A program made the translations under genes and the position numbers. This document shows positions 25,378-34,165 of a stretch of 64,000 nt of DNA, one piece after another. This DNA is from Salinirubellus salinus. Lineage in GTDB: Archaea > Halobacteriota > Halobacteria > Halobacteriales > Haloarculaceae. The notes below the pieces were generated by a model, which made no database searches, was not told where the DNA came from, and was given only the letters and a program-made list of their open reading frames with translations. Each line of letters begins with the position of its first letter. The first letter of the stretch is position 1. The stretch lies in assembly GCF_025231485.1 (NCBI RefSeq), contig NZ_CP104003.1:2666001-2730000 (forward strand). Reading direction: 5' to 3'.

Positions 25378-26157
25378 GTGGGCGACCTGGACGACACCGT
25401 CGCGTTCGTCACCGGCGCGAGCGGGGGAATCGGCCGCGCCATCGCCCTCGAGTTCGCGGCCGAGGGCGCACGCGTGGCGCTCGCCGCCCGTGGCGACGGC
25501 ATCCACGAGACGGCCGCGGCGTTCGAGGACGAGTCACGGGCACTCCCCGTCCGGACGGACGTGACCGACGAGACGTCGGTCGCCGACGCCGTCGAGCGGA
25601 CTGTCGAGACGTTCGGCGGCCTCGACTGTCTCGTCAACAACGCGGGTATCGCGGGGCCCACCGCACCCGTGGAGGAGGTCACCGTCGAGGAGTGGGAGCG
25701 GACGATGGACGTGAACGTGACGGGGATGTTCCGCTGTGTCAAGCACGCCGCGTCACACCTCCGGGCGAGCGACCGGGGGAGTGTCGTCAACGTCGCGTCC
25801 ATCAGCGGGAAGCGACCGCTCGCCGACCGGACACCCTACACCACCTCGAAGATGGCGGTCGTCGGGTTCACCCGCACCCTCGCGTTCGAGTTCGGCGGGG
25901 ACGACGTGACGGTCAACGCCGTCTGTCCGGGCGCGACCCGTGGAGACCGCATCGACCGCGTCATCGAGCGGCAGGCCGAACGGCGCGGGCTCTCGTTCGA
26001 GGACGCGAAACGGGCGGTGTTCACCGACGACACCGCGCTCGGCCGACTGACGGACCCCGAGGCCGTCGCCGAGATGGTCGGCTACCTCGCCAGCGAGAAG
26101 GGACGGAACGTGACCGCGCAGGACATCAACGTCGACGGCGGCACCGTCTGGTACTGA
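25378..26157 (+). CDS. SDR-family oxidoreductase
   Basis: A 259-residue classical SDR starting at GTG 25378, three bases after the upstream stop, so almost certainly co-transcribed with the HisD/HpsN-like gene. Motifs: VTGASGGIGRAI, NNAGIAG, NVASISGK (catalytic Ser), YTTSKMA (Tyr/Lys), then PGATRGDRI and the C-terminal INVDGGTVWY. ARG and acidic residues after beta-2 leave NAD/NADP preference open. It probably catalyses a step next to that of its partner in oxidation of a diol or hydroxy acid. Confidence 0.86.
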   Translation: MGDLDDTVAFVTGASGGIGRAIALEFAAEGARVALAARGDGIHETAAAFEDESRALPVRTDVTDETSVADAVERTVETFGGLDCLVNNAGIAGPTAPVEEVTVEEWERTMDVNVTGMFRCVKHAASHLRASDRGSVVNVASISGKRPLADRTPYTTSKMAVVGFTRTLAFEFGGDDVTVNAVCPGATRGDRIDRVIERQAERRGLSFEDAKRAVFTDDTALGRLTDPEAVAEMVGYLASEKGRNVTAQDINVDGGTVWY

Positions 26158-26289
26158 GCCGTTCGCCTCCCGCAGGCGCTCGACCTGCTCGTCCGGAGGG
26201 TCGACCGCCGCGGCTGACCGGGCGAGTGGCTCGCCCCGACGCGGGTGGGAGTCCGCGTCGCTGGGGACGCACGTCGGGCGTGCGCCGAG
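26158..26289 (-). other. Intergenic stretch with possible gene-end remnant
   Basis: A convergent gap between the SDR and the binding-protein gene. Bases 26162-26193 match the 3' end of the aldo/keto reductase gene (32186-32217) at 31 of 32 positions. Read on the minus strand they encode PDEQVERLREAN, compared with SDEQVERLREAK in the enzyme. No start or stop of an intact gene is present. It may be a degraded duplicate or chance similarity of an amphipathic helix. Confidence 0.3.
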
Positions 26290-28299
26290 TCAGCGCGTCT
26301 TGACGACGCGGTCGTACTCCTGGTAGGTGTGGCCGAGACTGCCGAACGGGTCGACGTCCACGCCGTCGTACGCGAAGCGCTCGTCGACGGGGTGCGTGAC
26401 CGGGACGAGCCCAGCGGCCTCCCAGTTGGCCTCCTCCATGGCGACGTAGGCCGCCTCACGGGTCCGCCGGGCCGAGTCGCTCGGCCCCTGGTTGAACCGG
26501 ATACGGTCCCACGCGCGCCTCGCGTCCTCGGCGGACTGGGTGCCCTCCCAGTCAAGGTAGATGCCCACGTCCGGGTCGGCGGTGTCGGTCGCGGGCGGGT
26601 TCAGGTACTGGAGGAAACTGTCGGGCCGCGGCCACTCCGCGACGTACCCGAACCAGAACATCTCGAGGTTGCCGTTCCGGCCCCGATTGAGGAACGTGGC
26701 GAACGGCTCCTCCTCGAGTTCCATGTCGATGTGGGCCGAGGTGAGTTTGTCACGGAGGAGGGCGGCTGTGGCGCGGACCGTCTGTGACGGGTAGTGGGTG
26801 AACGTCAGTTCGAAGCGGTTGGCCTCGCTGTACCCCGCGTCCTCCATCACCTGCCGTGCACGGGCGAGTTTCGTCTCGTCGTAACCGTACGGGTACGACC
26901 CACTCGCGTGGCCGTCGTACTGCTGGTCCGGGTAGATGCCCGGCGGGGTGAAGTGGTACGCGGGGGCGGCCCGGCCGTCCAGCACCTGCTCGACCGTCTC
27001 GTGCTGGTTCAGCGCGTACGCGGTCGCCTGCCGCACCGGTTTCGGGACGACGGTCATGTTCGACCCGACGTAGAACGTCGTGAGCGTGGGGACCGCGAGG
27101 TACGAGACGGTCGCTCCGTTCGCCATCGGGCCGTAGGTCCCGAACCGACGGCCACGGTCGTCCGTCCGCGTGACCGACACCTCGTCCCGGTCGTACTCGT
27201 CGGACGGGACGGTGACGAAGTCCGCGCTCCGGTTCTGGCCGTACTGGTAGCGCTGCGAGGTGTCGTTCAGCACCGTCCAGCGGATCCCGTCGAGGTCCGG
27301 TGGCTGGCCGTGGTAGTTCGCGAACCGCGAGAGCACCACCTCGTCGTTCTGGGTCCAGCGGTCGAGGACGAACGGGCCGCTCCCGACCGGATTCTCCACG
27401 AACTGCGTGTGCCCCATCCGGCCACTGTAGCCGTCGACGTCGCCGACGATGCCCTCCGGGATGGGTGCGAGTTGTGGGAACGCGAGCAGCTGGAGGGTCG
27501 AGGCGAACGGCGAGGCGAGCGTGAACTCCAGCGTCGTCCGGTCCACCGCCCGGACGGCCATGGAGCCGGGGTCGTACTCGCCGTTCGTGGTGTCGTGTTC
27601 GACGCCGAGGTAGTCGAGGAGGAGGTAGCCGTTCCGGGAGTGCTCCGAGGCGGCGAGACGCTCCCACGAGTAGACGACCGCCGAGGCCGTCACCGGCGAG
27701 CCGTCGTGGAACGTCGCCCCGTCGACCAGCGAGACGGTGTACGTCCGGGCGTCGGCCGAGAGCGAGACGTCCGTCGCCAACTGTAACTGCGCGTCGGTGG
27801 CCCCGTTCGGGAACGTCGTCAGCCCGTCGAAGAGGTTCTCGACGACGGCGAGCGTGTCCTCGTTGGTCGCCATCGCGGGGTCGAACCCGGTCAGCGAACT
27901 CGTGGTCAACTGGAGCGTGCCGCCCCGTCGTGTCGGCGTGGGGGTCGCGGTCGGCGCCGGCGTCCGGGTCGGCGTCGACGTGGCGGTTCGTGTCGGCGTC
28001 CGGGTCGGCGTCGACGTGGCGGTTCGTGTCGGCGTCCGGGTCGGCGTCGACGTCGGCCGTGCGGTCGGTGTGGGGGAACGAGTCGGTGTCGTCGTCGCCA
28101 TCGGCATCGCGGTGTCCGTCGGCGTCGCCGGAGCCGGCGTGTCTCCGTCGCCGTCTCCGGCGCTGCCACCGAGTTCGACCGAGACGCCGTCGCCGGTCGT
28201 CCGGAAACTGCACCCCGCCAGCCCCGTCGCGGCGGCCGAGGCACCGAGCGCCGCCAGGAAGCGGCGTCTGCTCGCGGAGCGCGGCGCGTCGTCACGCAC
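26290..28299 (-). CDS. ABC transporter substrate-binding lipoprotein, oligopeptide/dipeptide type (SBP family 5)
   Basis: About 669 residues. The Tat lipoprotein signal [21 protein letters not shown] is followed by a ~75-residue Thr/Pro/Ala-rich linker encoded by tandem repeats. The SBP_bac_5 domain follows: [84 protein letters not shown] and [19 protein letters not shown] start at GTG 28299 ([14 protein letters not shown]), which places RR near residue 10; an ATG 60 bases upstream is possible. No permease or ATPase genes are adjacent, so it is an orphan or uses a shared transporter. Confidence 0.87.
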   Translation of the reverse strand: MRDDAPRSASRRRFLAALGASAAATGLAGCSFRTTGDGVSVELGGSAGDGDGDTPAPATPTDTAMPMATTTPTRSPTPTARPTSTPTRTPTRTATSTPTRTPTRTATSTPTRTPAPTATPTPTRRGGTLQLTTSSLTGFDPAMATNEDTLAVVENLFDGLTTFPNGATDAQLQLATDVSLSADARTYTVSLVDGATFHDGSPVTASAVVYSWERLAASEHSRNGYLLLDYLGVEHDTTNGEYDPGSMAVRAVDRTTLEFTLASPFASTLQLLAFPQLAPIPEGIVGDVDGYSGRMGHTQFVENPVGSGPFVLDRWTQNDEVVLSRFANYHGQPPDLDGIRWTVLNDTSQRYQYGQNRSADFVTVPSDEYDRDEVSVTRTDDRGRRFGTYGPMANGATVSYLAVPTLTTFYVGSNMTVVPKPVRQATAYALNQHETVEQVLDGRAAPAYHFTPPGIYPDQQYDGHASGSYPYGYDETKLARARQVMEDAGYSEANRFELTFTHYPSQTVRATAALLRDKLTSAHIDMELEEEPFATFLNRGRNGNLEMFWFGYVAEWPRPDSFLQYLNPPATDTADPDVGIYLDWEGTQSAEDARRAWDRIRFNQGPSDSARRTREAAYVAMEEANWEAAGLVPVTHPVDERFAYDGVDVDPFGSLGHTYQEYDRVVKTR
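27966..28053 (-). repeat. 36-bp tandem repeat in lipoprotein linker
   Basis: Two perfect 36-bp units (27966-28001, 28002-28037) and a 16-base partial third unit encode the Thr/Pro/Arg linker of the binding lipoprotein in 12-residue steps ([12 protein letters not shown] type). Perfect identity at the DNA level, including third positions, implies recent expansion by slippage or unequal crossover, so linker length may vary between strains. The Thr density suggests O-glycosylation. Confidence 0.8.
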
Positions 28300-28745
28300 G
28301 TTCGACCCTCGCGTCCAGCGGTCGATACGCGGTCGGTTCGTCCGGGTGAATACCAGCAATCGTTTCCCCCATGCCCGGGAGCTACCGGGAGCCTCGGTAT
28401 AGTTCTATGGGCAGGTCTGGTAAGTCACCGAGACCGAACGGTCCGTCGCTCGACGCGGGAGCGGACCGTCTCCGTAGGAGCTGAGCGACCGCACGTGCGA
28501 CTCGACACCGTCGTGTCGAGATTCGGTCACGCTGTGCCGGGGCTGAGAGTCCTCGACACGGGTGTCGCGCGACCCGGACCCACGGGCGAACCGTTCAGAT
28601 CTCGGTCACGCGTTCGTACTCGTCCGGGAGTGCGGCCGCGTCGTCGCGACCGGTATCGGCGCGACGACCGGCGTACGGTCCGTGGACCGTGGTGGCCGCC
28701 GCGGCCGGCGACTAGATTGATGCTGTCAGCGTGCGAACTGATACC
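28300..28745. other. Intergenic region, no confident gene
   Basis: 446 bases between divergent genes, so it must hold both promoters. On the minus strand 28597-28713 is open for 38 codons, ending PDEYERVTEI, but has no start and follows a TAG. It could be the tail of a decayed gene. GACTAGATTG near 28710-28719 is the best TATA candidate for the hydrolase gene. CGACACCGTCGTGTCG around 28502-28517 forms a short hairpin. I see nothing else supportable. Confidence 0.3.
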
Positions 28746-29801
28746 ATGGCCCGTTCACTGCCATCGTCGGTCGACGCACAGTACGTGACGACGGAGCGCC
28801 TGGACACCCACGTCCTCGTCTCGGGCGACCGGGACGGGACGTCGGTCTGCCTGCTCCACGGGAACGTCTCGTCCTCGCGGTTCTGGGCCGAACTGATGGC
28901 CGACCTGCCCGACGAGTGGTTCGTCTTCGCCCCCGACATGCGCGGGTACGGGAACTCGGAGACGAAGCCGGTCGACGCGACACGGGGGATGGGCCAGTTC
29001 AGCGACGACCTCGCGGCGCTCGTCGACGCGCTCGACGTCGACTCGTTCGTGCTGGCAGGGTGGTCCATCGGCGGCGGGGTTGCGATGCAGTACGCCATCG
29101 ACCACCCGGAGCGGCTGACCGACCTGGTGCTCGTGAGCACGATGTCGCCGTACGGGTTCGGGGGGACGACGCGCGACGGAACGCCCTGTCAGCCCGACCA
29201 CGCGGGGACCGGCGCGGGACTGGCCAACCCGGAGTTCGTCGAGCGCCTCGCCGCGGGAGACACGAGTGCCGAGGGGGACGCCTCGCCGCGAACCGTGATG
29301 GAGGCGTTCTACGTCGGGCCGGAGTACGAGTTCGACCCGGAGCTCGCCGACGCGTACGTCGACGCGATGTGCCAGACGGCCGTCGGCGACGAGAACTACC
29401 CCGGCGACTCGGCCCCCTCCGAGCACTGGCCTGGCGTCGCCCCCGGCGAGCACGGCGTGCTCAACGCCGTCTCGCCGAAGTACTTCGACACCACGGGGCT
29501 CGACGACATCGACCCGAAACCGCCCGTGCTGTGGGTCCGCGGGGACGCCGACCAGGTCGTCTCGGACACCTCGTTCTTCGACGCCGGGTTCCTCGGGCAG
29601 GCCGGCCAACTCCCGGACTGGCCGGGCGAGGACGTCTTCCCGCCCCAGCCGATGAACGCCCAGACCCGGGACGTCCTCGACGCCTACGCCGCGGACGGGG
29701 GACAGTACACGGAGGAGGTGTTCGAGGGCGTCGGGCACTCGCCGCACGTCGAGCGCCCCGAGCGGTTCCGGTCGCTGCTGGTCGAGTTCCTCGGTGAGTG
29801 A
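28746..29801 (+). CDS. Alpha/beta hydrolase
   Basis: A 351-residue alpha/beta-hydrolase-fold enzyme. The oxyanion region is CLLHGNVSSSRFW, with DMRGYGNSE after it. The nucleophile elbow GWSIGGG carries the catalytic Ser. The acid is probably in LWVRGDADQVV, and the catalytic His is in VGHSPHVERPERF near the end. An ~100-residue cap lies between. It resembles C-C bond hydrolases, haloperoxidase-like esterases and epoxide hydrolases, so the substrate is open. The ATG at 28746 (MARSLPSSVDAQYV) is preferred over an ATG five codons upstream. Confidence 0.83.
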   Translation: MARSLPSSVDAQYVTTERLDTHVLVSGDRDGTSVCLLHGNVSSSRFWAELMADLPDEWFVFAPDMRGYGNSETKPVDATRGMGQFSDDLAALVDALDVDSFVLAGWSIGGGVAMQYAIDHPERLTDLVLVSTMSPYGFGGTTRDGTPCQPDHAGTGAGLANPEFVERLAAGDTSAEGDASPRTVMEAFYVGPEYEFDPELADAYVDAMCQTAVGDENYPGDSAPSEHWPGVAPGEHGVLNAVSPKYFDTTGLDDIDPKPPVLWVRGDADQVVSDTSFFDAGFLGQAGQLPDWPGEDVFPPQPMNAQTRDVLDAYAADGGQYTEEVFEGVGHSPHVERPERFRSLLVEFLGE

Positions 29802-29811
29802 GCGGGCGCGT

Positions 29812-30720
29812 TCAACCGCGGTCGACCGGGTCGGGCGTGACTGGGCTGGAGGCGAACCGGAGGTCGAAGTGGTAGTACGCACGCCGGGCGTCGTCCGTCC
29901 CGACGATATGTTCGCTGGCGCTGCGGACCGTCCCGTCGGCGGTGATACGGACGGTGGCCTCGTAGCTGCCGACGTTCTCGGGGTCGTAGAGCCGACCGCC
30001 GGCGTACTCCTCGGCGCGGAGCGTGACGACCTCGGTGCCGTTCACCGTCGAGACCGAGGCGACCGTGAAGTTCCCGCGCTGGAGCAGCCCACGGAGGGGG
30101 TTGACGCCGGTCGAGAGCCCGCGGACCGCCACGTCGAACGTGTCGGTCCGGTTCCGCGTGTTGTTCAGCGTCACGTTCCCGTTCACGACGGCGTACTGCC
30201 GCACGGCCGTCTGGTTGGCGTAGATGACGGTCGTGCTGTTCCGGGTGGCGTTCGGGCGGGCGAGCCGTCCGACTGTCTCGTAGCGCACCGCCGAGAGGTT
30301 CGACGTCGCGACGGCCGTCGTGGTGGTCCGGAGTGGGTCGCCGGCGACCGTCGTGTTCGTGGTGTGGGCCAGCCGTCCGGGCGTGCGGACGAGGTTCTGC
30401 TGGTGCGTCGCGACCACGCGGCTGGCGTTCGCCACGCCGTCGGCGGTGACGCCAGCGGGGAGCGCGACGGACCGTGCGGTGTCCGTCGGGGGGAGCGTCG
30501 GGGTCGACGACGGGGTGGCAGTCGCCGTCGCGGTCGGCGTGGCGGTCGGTGACGGGGTCGCGGCGGGCGTCGCCGTCGGGGCGGCCGTCGGCGTCGTGGT
30601 CTGTGTCGATGTCTCCGGGGTCGGGGTTCCAGTGAGTCCGCTACAGCCGGCCGTCGCGAGCAGGAGGGCGAGGGCGACCGTAGCCAGTGCTCGGCTGGAG
30701 GGGCGGGGACCGAGTCGCAT
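29812..30720 (-). CDS. Secreted lipoprotein, unknown function (DUF7537-like)
   Basis: A 302-residue lipoprotein: Sec-type signal with lipobox LATAGC at about residue 25, then a Pro/Thr-rich linker to ~residue 75. The domain that follows begins LPAGVTADGVANASRVVATH. It contains many N-x-T/S sites (NTT, NLS, NAT, NST, NQT, NVT, NRT, NFT), typical of N-glycosylated haloarchaeal surface proteins. The overall plan resembles haloarchaeal lipoproteins annotated as DUF7537; that assignment is from memory of the family layout. Converges on the alpha/beta hydrolase gene (10-base gap). Confidence 0.72.
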   Translation of the reverse strand: MRLGPRPSSRALATVALALLLATAGCSGLTGTPTPETSTQTTTPTAAPTATPAATPSPTATPTATATATPSSTPTLPPTDTARSVALPAGVTADGVANASRVVATHQQNLVRTPGRLAHTTNTTVAGDPLRTTTTAVATSNLSAVRYETVGRLARPNATRNSTTVIYANQTAVRQYAVVNGNVTLNNTRNRTDTFDVAVRGLSTGVNPLRGLLQRGNFTVASVSTVNGTEVVTLRAEEYAGGRLYDPENVGSYEATVRITADGTVRSASEHIVGTDDARRAYYHFDLRFASSPVTPDPVDRG

Positions 30721-30828
30721 CGGGATTACGTGGTGACAGCGGACGGAAAAGTCCTGCGTGACGGCGGCGTATCGGGCGGTTTCTCGCCCCGGCCGAACGT
30801 TCTTCGGGACAGCGACCGCCGACCCGTC

Positions 30829-30948
30829 GTGGACCGCTTCCTCCTCTACCACGGCGCGATGGCAGTAGTCGGAACCGCACTCGCCCTCCCGACCACGCTG
30901 GCGCTCGCGGCGGTCGTGGGGGGCGTACTTGGGTTGCTCGCCGCGTGA
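30829..30948 (+). CDS. Possible small membrane protein (39 aa)
   Basis: GTG-initiated frame VDRFLLYHGAMAVVGTAL continuing to GGVLGLLAA: two short hydrophobic stretches forming one or two membrane helices. The open frame extends upstream to 30730 but that part is arginine-rich and unlike protein. No family recognised and no clear promoter, so this remains tentative. Confidence 0.35.
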   Translation: MDRFLLYHGAMAVVGTALALPTTLALAAVVGGVLGLLAA

Positions 30949-31069
30949 ACCGACGGGCACGCCGGCTGACCTCTCGGCGAGGTAGACGGTCACACTCACG
31001 AGCGTCGGCAGCGTGGTCGGCAGTGCTGGGGAAGACTGGTCGAGTTCCGCCGCGAGCGAGCGGCCGCGG

Positions 31070-32089
31070 TCAGGGGAGGACGACGCGCTCGACGTCGAGC
31101 GCGCTCGCCCGGCGGACCACGCCCTCGACGGGGTCCGCGACGGCCGAGAGGTTGTCCGAGTCCCCGTCGAGGACCAGCAGAGCGGCACGACGGCCCGGTT
31201 CGACGACTCCGCAGTCGAGGCCGACCGCCTCGGCGCCGGCCGTCGTCGCCATGCGGAGCACCTCGGTGGCGCTCACGTCGAACGTCTTCGCCGTGTAGGC
31301 CATCTCGCGGAACATCGACGGCGAGTTGAGCATCACGTTGTCCGTCCCGAGCGCCACGTCGGTGTACTCCAGCAGGGTCTCGATGGGTGGCCGACCGACC
31401 CCGAGGACGAGGTTCGCCCGCGGACAGACGGCGATGGGGACCGCCTGCTCGGCGACCCGTTCGAGGTGTTCGGCCTCGGCGTGGACCATATGGACGAGCA
31501 GGTCCGGGTCGAGGTCCAGCGCGGGGTGGATGTCGGTGGCGTCGGGTTCGCCGGCGTGGATGGCGAACGGGCGGTCCCGCTCGGCGACGGCCGCCCGAAG
31601 GGCGGAGAAGTCGGCGTCGTTCGCCCCGCTGGCGCCGAACCCGTCGGCCACGTCGAGGACGGCCGCGTCGTCGCTCCCGAAGACGAACGGCTCGATGTCG
31701 AGGCCCTCTGCCGCCTCGCGCAGTGCCCGGGTCCCCTCGACGCCGAACTCCCGGAAGTCGAGGAACGCGGCGGTCCCGGTCCGCTCCATGTAGCGGAACG
31801 TGCGGTGCATCTCGCCCACCAGCGTCTCGTGGTCGGCGTCGGTCAGCCGCCGGTGTTTCAGGCTGTCGGGCGGGGCGACCGCGTCCTCCAGCCCCAGCCC
31901 GACGGCACCCTCCTTGGCGACGGAGTCACCGACGTGGGTGTGCGCGTTCACGAACGCCGGCAGGACGATGCTCGTCGACGCCGTCTCGGTCTCCTCGACG
32001 GCCGCGATACGACCCTCCTCGACGACGACCCTGCCGCGGACCGGTTCGAACGACCGGCCGGCGAGGATGGTCCCCTCCACGTGTTCCAT
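31070..32089 (-). CDS. Amidohydrolase-superfamily protein
   Basis: A 339-residue metal-dependent hydrolase of the cytosine-deaminase/chlorohydrolase branch. It begins MEHVEGTILAGRSFEPVRG with a beta-sandwich, then FVNAHTHVGDSV (HxH metal ligands), FAIHAGEPD (third His), VHMVHAEAEHLER (His), and LGTDNVMLNSPSMF (Asp ligand). It ends with the second half of the sandwich (EPGRRAALLVLDGDSDNL). It probably deaminates or hydrolyses a heterocycle or amide; the substrate is unassigned. The gene is flanked by the aldo/keto reductase upstream on the same strand. Confidence 0.85.
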   Translation of the reverse strand: MEHVEGTILAGRSFEPVRGRVVVEEGRIAAVEETETASTSIVLPAFVNAHTHVGDSVAKEGAVGLGLEDAVAPPDSLKHRRLTDADHETLVGEMHRTFRYMERTGTAAFLDFREFGVEGTRALREAAEGLDIEPFVFGSDDAAVLDVADGFGASGANDADFSALRAAVAERDRPFAIHAGEPDATDIHPALDLDPDLLVHMVHAEAEHLERVAEQAVPIAVCPRANLVLGVGRPPIETLLEYTDVALGTDNVMLNSPSMFREMAYTAKTFDVSATEVLRMATTAGAEAVGLDCGVVEPGRRAALLVLDGDSDNLSAVADPVEGVVRRASALDVERVVLP

Positions 32090-32160
32090 ACCGACCGCTC
32101 GTGCCGGACGCCTATATCGGTCTCGTGCCGCCCGTCCAGAATGTCGCGGTACGGCCCGCC

Positions 32161-33159
32161 CTAGATGTCGCTGTACGGCCCGCCCTTCGCCTCGCGCAGG
32201 CGCTCGACCTGCTCGTCGGAGAGGGCCACCTCGGCCGCCCCGAGGTTCTCCTCCAGTTGCTCGACGGTCCGGGCGCCGATGATGGGCGCCGCGATGGAGT
32301 CGTGGTGCATGTGGTACGCGATGGCCGTCTGCGCGACCGTCGCGCCCACCTCCTCGGCCACCGCTTCGAGTTCGTCCAGCACGTCGAAGTTCTCCTCGGT
32401 GAGGTAGCCCTCGCGGAAGCGGCTGGATTCCGCGGCCCGCGACTCGCCGACGAGCCCGTCCTCACGGTCGTACTTCCCGGTGAGGAACCCCTGCCCGAGC
32501 GGCGACCACGGACAGACCGCGATGCCGTAGTCGTCGGTCATCTCGAGGTAGCCACCCTCGACCTCGCGGTCGACGAGGTTGTACCGCGGCTGGGCGACCG
32601 TGAACGGCTCCCAGCCCTCCGCGAGGGCGATCTCGTTGGCCTTCGCCACCTTCCACTCGTTCGGAACGAGCGTCGAGGTCCCGAGGTAGTGGACCTTCCC
32701 GTCCTCGACGAGACCGTTCAGCGTCTTCATCATCTCGCGAGCCGGCGTGTCGTCGTCCCAGCGGTGGATGTAGAGCACGTCCACGTAGTCGGTGCCGAGG
32801 CGGTCGAGCAGCGCGTCGATTCGGTGCCGGACGTTCTTCCGGTTCGTCCCGCGGCTGTTCGGATCACCCTCGCGGATCTGCCAGTAGATCTTCGAGGCGA
32901 TGGTGAACTCCTCGCGGTCGTACTCGCTCTGCGCGAGCCAGTCGCCGATCCAGTCCTCGCACTTGCCGCCGCCGTAGACGTCGGCCGTGTCGATGAACCG
33001 GCCGCCCGCCTCGGCGTAGGCGTCGAGCAGTTCGTGCGCGCGCTCCTCGTCGATCTCGACGTTGCCCTCCTCGGTCTCCTTGCCGAAGCGCCACGTGCCG
33101 AACTGTATCTCGCTACTCTGCAGTCCCGTGTCGCCCATCCGCACGAAGTCGAGGTCCAT
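32161..33159 (-). CDS. Aldo/keto reductase
   Basis: A 332-residue NADPH-dependent (beta/alpha)8-barrel reductase. The tetrad is present: Asp and Tyr in RFIDTADVYGGGKCEDWIG, Lys in FTIASKIYW, His in DVLYIHRWDD. The C-terminal cofactor region is AAPIIGARTVEQLEENL and the tail LSDEQVERLREAKGGPYSDI. It resembles the YajO/voltage-gated-channel beta-subunit branch. Same strand as the amidohydrolase gene, 71 bases upstream of it. Substrate not predictable. Confidence 0.88.
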   Translation of the reverse strand: MDLDFVRMGDTGLQSSEIQFGTWRFGKETEEGNVEIDEERAHELLDAYAEAGGRFIDTADVYGGGKCEDWIGDWLAQSEYDREEFTIASKIYWQIREGDPNSRGTNRKNVRHRIDALLDRLGTDYVDVLYIHRWDDDTPAREMMKTLNGLVEDGKVHYLGTSTLVPNEWKVAKANEIALAEGWEPFTVAQPRYNLVDREVEGGYLEMTDDYGIAVCPWSPLGQGFLTGKYDREDGLVGESRAAESSRFREGYLTEENFDVLDELEAVAEEVGATVAQTAIAYHMHHDSIAAPIIGARTVEQLEENLGAAEVALSDEQVERLREAKGGPYSDI

Positions 33160-33243
33160 GTCCGGCTCCGGGTAGTCGCGTCGGCGCGAAAAGTGTAGGG
33201 AAACCGGGGCTCCGAGACGGGGCCGAAAGGACCTGGCTCGGCC

Positions 33244-33462
33244 TCAGAAGTCCGGGCCGCGCTCGCCCGGCCCGCTGAACTCGACGATCATGTAGACGAC
33301 GCTGCCGACGGCCACCGCGAGCAGGGCGCCGCCGACGAGGACGTTGAGGGCCGCAGAGGGGAGCGGTGCCAGCAGGAGCACCAGCAACCCACCCACGAGG
33401 CCGACGAAGGTGAGCAGGTACGGGAGGTCGAGGCCGGCGATGGCGCGGTCGGTGCTGGCCAT
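33244..33462 (-). CDS. Small two-helix membrane protein (72 aa)
   Basis: Starts MASTDRAIAGLDLPYLLTFVGLVGG and has two membrane helices (about residues 16-36 and 41-61) followed by a polar tail EFSGPGERGPDF. The upstream extension of the frame is arginine/proline-rich noncoding. No family recognised. Many haloarchaea carry such short membrane proteins of unknown role. Confidence 0.6.
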   Translation of the reverse strand: MASTDRAIAGLDLPYLLTFVGLVGGLLVLLLAPLPSAALNVLVGGALLAVAVGSVVYMIVEFSGPGERGPDF

Positions 33463-33631
33463 GGGGGTGGAGACGCACTGGGCGGGCAAATCGGCGCGGT
33501 TCGGTTGCACGCGATAGCTCGTGGTAGAATACCCCGCGCCGAACCGTCGGCCGTCCAAACCGGACCGCCCCGACGAGCGTGCGGCGCCCGGTCGCCGAGG
33601 GGTGTCGCCCGAGCGCGGCGGCCGACCCCGA

Positions 33632-34060
33632 TCAGCTCTCCTGGGTCTCGTGCCAGCCACCGGCGTCGACGACTTCGAAGAGCTTGGCCCAGTTCTCGTC
33701 GGCCGGGTCCTCGGGCAGGGAGTCGCGCAACTGCTGGAAGTCCGACGCCGGCACCACCGTGTGGACGAGGTCCATCACGACCCGGGCGTGGTAGGCCGCG
33801 TCGGCCGGCTCCGACCCCTCGATGTCGCTGACCCGGGCGAGGAACTCCGTCCAGTCGAAGCGCTGGCCGTGTTCGTGGACCGCCCCAGTCAGGTACCACT
33901 TGACCTCGAGCGGGAGCGACGCGGCGAGGTCCTCGGCGTACTCCTCGGGGAGCCGCTGACCCAGCGTCAGCAGCGTCGCCCGGATGGTCCGGACGGTCTC
34001 GCCGGTCCCCGGCAGTTCGAGTCGGTGCTGTATCTCTCCGGTGAACTCGTCGAAGTCCAT
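33632..34060 (-). CDS. DUF2267 domain protein
   Basis: A 142-residue all-helical acidic protein. It starts MDFDEFTGEIQHRLELPGTGETVRTIRATLLTLGQRLPEEYAEDLAASLPLEVKWYL (the DUF2267 pattern), followed by a second copy of the same pattern (FDWTEFLARVSD to VVPASDFQQLRDSLPED). The family is widespread in halophiles and bacteria, often beside stress genes; its biochemical role is not established. The next gene on this strand is a hydrolase ~105 bases upstream. Confidence 0.82.
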   Translation of the reverse strand: MDFDEFTGEIQHRLELPGTGETVRTIRATLLTLGQRLPEEYAEDLAASLPLEVKWYLTGAVHEHGQRFDWTEFLARVSDIEGSEPADAAYHARVVMDLVHTVVPASDFQQLRDSLPEDPADENWAKLFEVVDAGGWHETQES

Positions 34061-34165
34061 GCGCTCTGGGTTGGACGAGGGGTCACGTCAATCGGGACGG
34101 CGCGTCCCACGACGTGATAACCGACTGGCGTGACCGTCGCCGCGCGCCCACCGGCCGACGCGGTC

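Noticed and set aside
28597-28713. 38-codon minus-strand tail ending PDEYERVTEI
   Set aside because: Protein-like ending but no start codon and preceded by a TAG; too short to claim as a gene, noted only in the intergenic entry.
28495-28788. 97-codon plus-strand frame
   Set aside because: Arg/Thr-rich with no protein-like periodicity, and it overlaps the hydrolase gene start.
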